Of a stretch of 18,318 nt of DNA, positions 13,876 through 18,318 are shown piece by piece; the first letter of the stretch is position 1; each line of letters begins with the position of its first letter. Source of the stretch: Clostridiales bacterium. Its GTDB lineage: Bacteria; Bacillota; Clostridia; Christensenellales; QALW01. A program made the translations under genes and the position numbers. The stretch covers positions 1 through 18,318 of the forward strand of contig JAHAAN010000022.1 in the NCBI GenBank assembly GCA_018376855.1, written 5' to 3'. The notes under the pieces are model-generated. The model saw only the letters and a program-made list of their open reading frames with translations, did not search any database and had not been told where the DNA came from.

Positions 13876-16596
13876 ATGTTAACTTGCGAAGATTTAACGG
13901 TACAATATCAAAGTAACCCCATAGGGCTTGATATAAAGCAGCCGCACTTTTCATGGATTTTGAGATCGGAAGAAAAGAACGTTGTGCAGACGACCTACTG
14001 CCTGACAGTAACGGATGAAACAGGTACTGCCGTGTGGAATAGCGGCGTTGTGCAGAGCGACAGCTCCGTGCTGGTTCCGTATGGCGGCGAGCCGCTGCAG
14101 AAGCAAACGCGCTATGCGGTGAGCGTAGCCGTAACAGATTCCTTAGGGCGCGCAGCACGTGCGGAAGGCTCTTTTGAGACGGGGCTTTTCGCTGAGTTTT
14201 CTGCTGAATTTATTTCTTACCGCGAAGCGGCGGGCGAGAGCTTTTGCCCCGTGTTTGAAAAGCGGTTTTGTTTGGAAAAACCGGTGCGCCGCGCCAGACT
14301 GTACGCCACAGCGCTGGGTATGTATGAAGCCGAACTGAACGGACAGAAAACCGGCAATGCGTTTTTCGCACCGGGCTGGACAAATTATCGCAAACGTCTG
14401 CAATATCAGACCTACGATGTTACAAAGCAGCTAAAACAGGAAAATGTTTTGCGCTTTACATTGGCTAACGGGTGGTATAAAGGAGAGTTTGTGCTCGATC
14501 AGCGCTGCATGTACGGCAGCAGAACGGCTGTGCTGGCCGAGCTGCACGTTCTTTTTCAGGACGGAAGCTCTGCCGTGATCGGCACGGATGAATCGTGGCT
14601 GGAGGGCGTTGGGCAGATATTGGAGAGCGAGATCTATCACGGCGAGACGATCGACACCACGCTTCCGCTGTTTACTCCCCGCGGAAATGCCGTTGTAATC
14701 GAGCAGGATAAATCCGTTCTTACCGCGCAGGAGAATATTCCCGTGCAGGTGCACGAGCGGCTGGGCGTTCAGCAGGTGATCGTTACGCCGGCAGGCAAAA
14801 CCGTTTTGGAAATTGGGCAGACTATGAGCGCGCTTGTGGAAGTGCAACTCAAGGCGCCGCGCGGCAGCAGGATCGTGCTCAGACACGGCGAGGTGCTGGA
14901 TCATCAGGGCGAGCTGTACACCGAGAATCTGCGCACGGCGCGCTGCACGGATACGTTTATTGCTTCCGGAGAGGAGCAGACGCTTATGGCGCATTTTACT
15001 TATCACGGCTTTCGATATGTGCAGGTGGAGGGTTTAGAGGAGATTAAGCCGGAGTGCTTTACCGCATGCGTGCTGCACAGCGGAATGCGCAGAACCGGCA
15101 GCTTTGAATGCTCCAACCGTTTAGTGAATCAGCTTTGGCACAATATTCTTTGGGGGCAAAAGAGCAATTTTGTAGACGTTCCTACAGACTGCCCGCAGCG
15201 AGACGAGCGTTTGGGGTGGACGGGCGATGCGCAGATCTTTTGCCACACCTCCACGCTTCAAATGAATGTGGCGCTGTTTTATGAAAAGTGGCTTAGGGAT
15301 TTGGCTTCGGAGCAGACGCCCGAGTACGGAGTTCCGCATGTGATTCCAAACGTGCTGGGATTAGCGCACGGAGCGGCGGCTTGGGGCGATGCCGCTACGG
15401 TTATTCCGTGGGAGCTTTACCGGCAGTACGGCGATAAAAACGTGTTGCGCGAGCAGTATGTCAGCATGAAAATGTGGGTGGATTACATTACCTCTCTCAG
15501 CCCGAACGGGCTTTGGCAGGCGAATTTTCAATACGGCGATTGGCTTGCGCTGGATAAGGAAGAAGGCTCCGACCGCACGGGCGCAACAGATCCCTATTTG
15601 ATTTCCAGCGCTTTTTATGCCTATTCTGCCGATCTGACGGCAAAAGCCGCAGCGGTGCTTGGGGAAGAAGCGGATGCGGAGCGCTACAGCGCGCTGCATG
15701 AAAAAATCGTTCAGGCGTTTCGTGAGGAATACATTACGCCTAACGGGCGAATCGTCAGCCAAACGCAGACGGGGCTTGCGCTCGCGCTTATGCTTGGCTT
15801 GTTTGAGCAAAAGCATATTGACGGGGCTTGCAAAGAGCTTCGGAGAAACTTAGAGGCGCATACGAACCATTTGGTTACGGGCTTTGTGGGGACGCCGTAT
15901 CTCTGCAATGTATTGAGCGATTTCGGAATGCATGATATTGCCGCAGTGCTTGTGCAGCAAAGGGATTATCCCTCATGGCTGTATGCGGTGCTGAAAGGCG
16001 CAACCACCGTTTGGGAACGCTGGAACGGCATTAAGCCGGACGGTTCTTTTGAGACTGCCAGCATGAACAGCTTTAACCACTATGCCTACGGAGCCGTCGG
16101 CTCATGGTTGGTAGAAAAGCTGGCGGGCATTTCTGCCGCGGACGCCGGATATAAGCGCATAAAAATGCAGCCGCGGCCGGCTGTTGGCTTTGAAAGGGCT
16201 TCTGCTGTTTTAGAAACGCCCTACGGAACGGCAAAATGCGGGTATACATGCAAAAACGGAACCTTAAACGTGCATGTTTGCGTGCCGTGCAACACGAAGG
16301 CAGAGCTGATTTTACCGGAAGGACATGGAACGCAGTTGCTCGGTTCCGGCGAATATGATTTCAGCTTTCCCACAGAGCTTGCGCTGCATAAGGACGCCTA
16401 TACCGCTCAGACAAAGCTGATTACGATCCTGCAGCTTCCGGAGGCTCGGCGTTTGCTTGAACAACGCTGTCCGGAGTTTTTTGAAAACACGATGCTTGAT
16501 TTCTTTTATGAAAAAACGCTCGCGGATGCGGCAATCGCAATTCCGTGCGATTTCGCGCATTTCCAAGCCGTGCTTGATATGCTCAACGCGGAGTAG
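13876..16596 (+). CDS. GH78 alpha-L-rhamnosidase, cytoplasmic
   Basis: The 906-residue protein starts at ATG 13876, 5 bases after AAAAGGAGAT. It has the full GH78 layout: an N-terminal Fn3-like domain (about 2-105, with NPIGLDIKQPHFSW), a jelly-roll domain (about 138-290, LYATALGMYEAELNGQK), a further beta domain (about 300-400), an (alpha/alpha)6 catalytic barrel (about 405-745) and a C-terminal beta domain (about 755-835). The signature DCPQRDERLGWTGDAQ spans 438-453; Glu444 is the likely general acid, Asp451 is conserved, and Glu714 in TVWERWNG is the likely base. It inverts and releases terminal alpha-L-rhamnose. No signal peptide is present, so it should act on imported oligosaccharides. 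An extra helical tail (about 838-906) goes beyond the usual end. Its own promoter and a downstream hairpin mark it as monocistronic. Confidence 0.95.
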   Translation: MLTCEDLTVQYQSNPIGLDIKQPHFSWILRSEEKNVVQTTYCLTVTDETGTAVWNSGVVQSDSSVLVPYGGEPLQKQTRYAVSVAVTDSLGRAARAEGSFETGLFAEFSAEFISYREAAGESFCPVFEKRFCLEKPVRRARLYATALGMYEAELNGQKTGNAFFAPGWTNYRKRLQYQTYDVTKQLKQENVLRFTLANGWYKGEFVLDQRCMYGSRTAVLAELHVLFQDGSSAVIGTDESWLEGVGQILESEIYHGETIDTTLPLFTPRGNAVVIEQDKSVLTAQENIPVQVHERLGVQQVIVTPAGKTVLEIGQTMSALVEVQLKAPRGSRIVLRHGEVLDHQGELYTENLRTARCTDTFIASGEEQTLMAHFTYHGFRYVQVEGLEEIKPECFTACVLHSGMRRTGSFECSNRLVNQLWHNILWGQKSNFVDVPTDCPQRDERLGWTGDAQIFCHTSTLQMNVALFYEKWLRDLASEQTPEYGVPHVIPNVLGLAHGAAAWGDAATVIPWELYRQYGDKNVLREQYVSMKMWVDYITSLSPNGLWQANFQYGDWLALDKEEGSDRTGATDPYLISSAFYAYSADLTAKAAAVLGEEADAERYSALHEKIVQAFREEYITPNGRIVSQTQTGLALALMLGLFEQKHIDGACKELRRNLEAHTNHLVTGFVGTPYLCNVLSDFGMHDIAAVLVQQRDYPSWLYAVLKGATTVWERWNGIKPDGSFETASMNSFNHYAYGAVGSWLVEKLAGISAADAGYKRIKMQPRPAVGFERASAVLETPYGTAKCGYTCKNGTLNVHVCVPCNTKAELILPEGHGTQLLGSGEYDFSFPTELALHKDAYTAQTKLITILQLPEARRLLEQRCPEFFENTMLDFFYEKTLADAAIAIPCDFAHFQAVLDMLNAE

Positions 16597-16705
16597 CGGA
16601 AAGCAAAAAATGACGGAAACCGACAAGTAATAACGCAGGAGGCATTATTGCCCTGAAAGATGTTTTCGCTTTTCAAATTACATTTTAATAAAATGTTTTT
16701 TCTCC

Positions 16706-16744
16706 TGTTAAGGGGCGAGGGATTGCAAGATCCCCCGCCCCTTT
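16706..16744 (+). terminator. Terminator-like hairpin after the rhamnosidase gene, part of a dispersed repeat
   Basis: GGGGCG (16712-16717) and GGGAT (16719-16723) pair with ATCCC (16730-16734) and CGCCCC (16736-16741), with one A-C mismatch, followed by TTT. It could terminate the rhamnosidase transcript. The motif TGTTAAGGGGCGAGGG at 16706-16721 recurs at 10024 and 17804, so the hairpin may belong to a repeat family rather than to this gene. Confidence 0.5.
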
Positions 16745-16819
16745 GACATTGAAAAATTTATTCATCAATGAAAAAATGATGCAAACAAAACATTTTATTC
16801 AAAAAACACACAAAATCAA

Positions 16820-16893
16820 GGCGACTTCCGCACAGGGAGCGCCTACTGCCTGCACTTTGTTCCGGCGCGGCGTTCCCTGTTACTTCCGCCGCC
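16820..16893 (+). repeat. Left copy of a 74-bp inverted repeat
   Basis: This 74-base segment matches the reverse complement of 17988-18061 at 71 of 74 positions by eye. It begins GGCGACTTCCGC and ends ACTTCCGCCGCC. Inside, ACAGGGAGCGCC (16832-16843) pairs with GGCGTTCCCTGT (16869-16880) with one G-U, and this hairpin is flanked by direct copies of ACTTCCGC (16824-16831, 16882-16889). The two copies enclose the xre-abrB pair. Confidence 0.93.
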
Positions 16894-16915
16894 TTTATTA
16901 ACTATAAAAACAAAC

Positions 16916-16997
16916 AACCCCAAAACCTACATCCAAGACTTATATGTAAAAAATTGAAAAAATATTCGCGAACAGCAGAATCTTCGCCTTTGGGGTT
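16916..16997. repeat. 9-bp inverted repeat upstream of the xre promoter
   Basis: AACCCCAAA (16916-16924) is matched by TTTGGGGTT (16989-16997), 64 bases apart, the right arm ending just before the -35 box of the xre gene. It could be a pair of operator half-sites or the base of a folded structure; chance is possible. Confidence 0.4.
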
Positions 16998-16998
16998 A

Positions 16999-17027
16999 TT
17001 CAAATTATATTTAATTCAATTTATAAT
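16999..17027 (+). promoter_or_regulatory. Promoter of the xre-abrB pair
   Basis: TTCAAA (16999-17004), a 17-base spacer and a perfect TATAAT (17022-17027) lie 42 bases before the ATG at 17070. It sits inside the inverted-repeat-bounded unit, so the gene pair carries its own promoter. Confidence 0.65.
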
Positions 17028-17069
17028 GCCTATACAAATTGATTCTGTTGGTAAAGGACGGCTGCAATC

Positions 17070-17393
17070 ATGGACAAAGCTGCAATGGGAGCAAGACTTA
17101 AAAAAGCAAGACTCAAAAAAGGGCTAACACAGGAAGCGCTTGCCGAAGCAGTAAACAGCGGCACGACCTATATCAGCGATATTGAACGCGGCGCTAAAGT
17201 TCCAAGTATGTCCTTTTATGTTCAGCTGTTAAATGAATTAGATGCTTCATCGGATTTTATCTTGCAAGGTCAACTAAATTCAGGAAAAACGTTCATTTAC
17301 AATGATTTAACACAAAAACTTGAACAGCTTACACCTGAGCAAAGAGAAAATGTCTGCACCATGATTGATGCTTATATCAAAACTTTAAAATAA
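17070..17393 (+). CDS. XRE-family helix-turn-helix regulator
   Basis: The 107-residue protein starts at ATG 17070 with an AAAGGA 11 bases upstream, a rather long spacing. Residues about 6-66 form a HTH_3/Cro-CI domain: ARLKKARLKKGLTQEALAEAV, recognition region SGTTYISDIERGAKVPS and then helix 4-5. The C-terminal part (about 75-107, TQKLEQLTPEQRENVCTMIDAYIKTL) is helical and probably serves dimerisation. Small XRE proteins of this kind often repress their own promoter. It is followed after 40 bases by an AbrB-type gene on the same strand, so the two likely form one transcript. Targets are unknown. The 74-bp inverted repeats on both sides raise the possibility that the pair moves or moved as a unit. 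Confidence 0.9.
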   Translation: MDKAAMGARLKKARLKKGLTQEALAEAVNSGTTYISDIERGAKVPSMSFYVQLLNELDASSDFILQGQLNSGKTFIYNDLTQKLEQLTPEQRENVCTMIDAYIKTLK

Positions 17394-17433
17394 ACAAAAG
17401 TTTTAAGAATAAGAAAGTACTTGGAGAATACAT

Positions 17434-17655
17434 ATGAAAAATATCGTTGGCTTGGTAAGAAAAATGGACGGGCTGGGGAGAGTTACGATTCCGAAGGAAT
17501 TAAGGGATATTTTTGATCTTAATGCTCATGAATATGTTGAAATTTACGCCACCGAACAGGGAATATTTATCCGAAACCCCGCCATTGAAATAAAACGTTT
17601 AGAAAGAGAAGTAATCGGTAAAAGTAAAATCCCTGTTTATAATTCCGAAGTGTAA
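17434..17655 (+). CDS. AbrB/SpoVT-type DNA-binding protein
   Basis: The 73-residue protein starts at ATG 17434, 6 bases after GGAGA. Residues about 3-50 form a swapped-hairpin AbrB domain with the typical RKMDGLGRVTIPKELRDIF start and a second strand EYVEIYATEQGIFIRNP. The C-terminal about 23 residues are short and charged, ending in KIPVYNSEV, without the longer effector domain of SpoVT. Such proteins are transition-state regulators or antitoxin-type repressors (MazE fold). No toxin gene follows; the next 80 bases lead to a terminator at 17736-17760. It is probably co-transcribed with the XRE gene, and the two may control each other. Confidence 0.88.
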   Translation: MKNIVGLVRKMDGLGRVTIPKELRDIFDLNAHEYVEIYATEQGIFIRNPAIEIKRLEREVIGKSKIPVYNSEV

Positions 17656-17735
17656 AGAAGAATTTTGTAAGGCATGCGATTATCTAAACAGGAGATGCTA
17701 CGCAGAACAAAGCCTTTTTCACAACAAGGGCGACA

Positions 17736-17760
17736 AACAAAAGCGCGTTGCGCTTTTGTT
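17736..17760 (+). terminator. Terminator after the xre-abrB pair
   Basis: AACAAAAGCGC (17736-17746) and GCGCTTTTGTT (17750-17760) form a perfect 11-bp stem with loop GTT. A and T runs within the arms would allow function in both directions. It lies 80 bases after the abrB-type stop. Confidence 0.72.
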
Positions 17761-17803
17761 ATTCAGCTGCTATGCACCTTTTTACAAAAACGGTTCTTTT
17801 CCC

Positions 17804-17864
17804 TGTCAAGGGGGCGAGGGGGATTGCCAATTGCAGAATGCAAATTTCCCCATTACGCCCCTTT
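17804..17864. repeat. Structured GC-rich hairpin, third copy of the dispersed motif
   Basis: TGTCAAGGGGGCGAGGG (17804-17820) resembles 16706-16721 and 10024-10040. AAGGGGGCG (17808-17816) pairs with CGCCCCTTT (17856-17864), GGGG (17818-17821) with CCCC (17848-17851), and an inner TTGC/GCAA closes it, giving a long imperfect hairpin. Confidence 0.6.
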
Positions 17865-17931
17865 AACGAACCCCCATACCCCCTTGCCCCCCTGTTTGGT
17901 ACGGTGGGAATAGAAGGTTTCGAGCAGAAAA

Positions 17932-17976
17932 GTTTTAACGACATAAATCAACAAGCAAAAAAGTTTGTTTCTGCTC
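17932..17976. repeat. 9-bp inverted repeat beside the right 74-bp copy
   Basis: GAGCAGAAA (17932-17940) is complementary to TTTCTGCTC (17968-17976) across a 27-base loop. It ends 12 bases before the right 74-bp repeat. Confidence 0.5.
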
Positions 17977-17987
17977 AGCCGCAATAG

Positions 17988-18061
17988 GGCGGCGGAAGAA
18001 ACAGGGAGCGCCGCGCCGGAACAAAGTGCAGGCAGTAGGCGCTTCCTGTGCGGAAGTCGCC
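17988..18061 (-). repeat. Right copy of the 74-bp inverted repeat
   Basis: The reverse complement of this segment matches 16820-16893 with three substitutions. The internal hairpin is kept: ACAGGGAGCGCC (18001-18012) pairs with GGCGCTTCCTGT with one G-U. The copies are 1094 bases apart, and the whole unit spans 16820-18061 (1242 bases). Confidence 0.93.
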
Positions 18062-18318
18062 CGGATTAATAATTCAAAAAAGGATAAAGGGAAATCACAA
18101 ATTCCCCTTTAACAACTCCTACAATCTTTTGAACCCCATATTCGCGGAGCAACAGCAAAGGGAACGCACCAACAATAAATTTCTATAAAAATACCCTTTT
18201 CCGGAAGAAGCTTTCTTCCGGAAAAGGGTATAAAACATGTGAACTCCGTTATATAATAAAAGCTTTTATCGCTCACAAGCATGCGTTGGGCGCACGCCTC
18301 CGCACGTTTATTCTGCCG
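18062..18318. other. Non-coding right end of the window
   Basis: No gene is supported. The stretch holds a weak hairpin (18086-18110), a very strong hairpin (18191-18231) and a 14-bp palindrome ATAAAAGCTTTTAT (18256-18269). Confidence 0.5.
18191..18231 (-). terminator. 19-bp perfect hairpin, probable terminator for a gene to the right
   Basis: ATACCCTTTTCCGGAAGAA (18191-18209) and its exact complement (18213-18231) form a 19-bp stem around GCT. Read on the minus strand it is followed by TTTT, so it most likely ends a minus-strand gene beyond the window; on the plus strand it is followed by AAAA. Confidence 0.6.

Noticed and set aside
17900..17930. tRNA-like tail (GGTTTCGAG)
   Set aside because: No cloverleaf can be folded around it; no acceptor or anticodon arm is visible.
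17674..17987. Two overlapping 79-codon open frames after abrB
   Set aside because: They run across the terminator, the GC hairpin and C-rich tracts, have Pro/Cys-rich translations of no known family and lack ribosome binding sites.
18086..18110. Hairpin AAAGGG...CCCTTT as terminator
   Set aside because: The stem is short with a bulge and no T run follows on either strand in a useful place.

Overview
The window looks like a chromosomal segment of an anaerobic, Gram-positive gut-type Bacillota (Clostridia). The reasons are AGGAGG-type ribosome binding sites, near-consensus sigma-A promoters, GTG starts, moderate GC, a SpoVT/AbrB-type regulator and secreted enzymes that end in a membrane helix plus a basic tail. 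The genus cannot be fixed from sequence alone.

Layout. Positions 1-1002 (minus) hold the first 334 residues of an exported NlpC/P60 cell-wall hydrolase that runs off the left edge. Positions 1307-2155 (plus) encode a small cytoplasmic alpha/beta hydrolase. Positions 2494-4788 (plus) encode a large exported esterase with a FIVAR module and a C-terminal membrane anchor. It is preceded by a short overlapping leader ORF and a perfect 20-bp tandem duplication that carries the Shine-Dalgarno. A strong bidirectional terminator separates it from a convergent exported GH127-type beta-L-arabinofuranosidase (5062-8265, minus). A divergent AraC-family regulator gene (8409-9317) stands next to that glycosidase gene and probably controls it. 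A DUF6512-like membrane protein gene (9312-9842, minus) meets the araC-type gene tail to tail, the two stop codons sharing one palindrome.

Positions 10244-13514 form a three-gene operon: a VTC-domain protein (CYTH/polyphosphate-polymerase fold), a DUF4956 membrane protein and a lipoprotein beta-helix of the Cthe_2159 carbohydrate-binding type. An 11-bp-period direct repeat upstream suggests control by an OmpR-type response regulator. Positions 13876-16596 encode a cytoplasmic GH78 alpha-L-rhamnosidase with its own extended -10 promoter. The rest is repeat-rich and mostly non-coding, with an xre-abrB regulator pair (17070-17655) lying between two 74-bp inverted repeats.

Taken together, rhamnosidase, arabinofuranosidase, an esterase and a possible pectin-binding protein suggest use of rhamnogalacturonan/arabinan-like plant polysaccharide. 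This is inference from family membership. The least explained features are the 74-bp inverted repeats around xre-abrB, the VTC-DUF4956-Cthe_2159 cassette, and the leader of the esterase gene.
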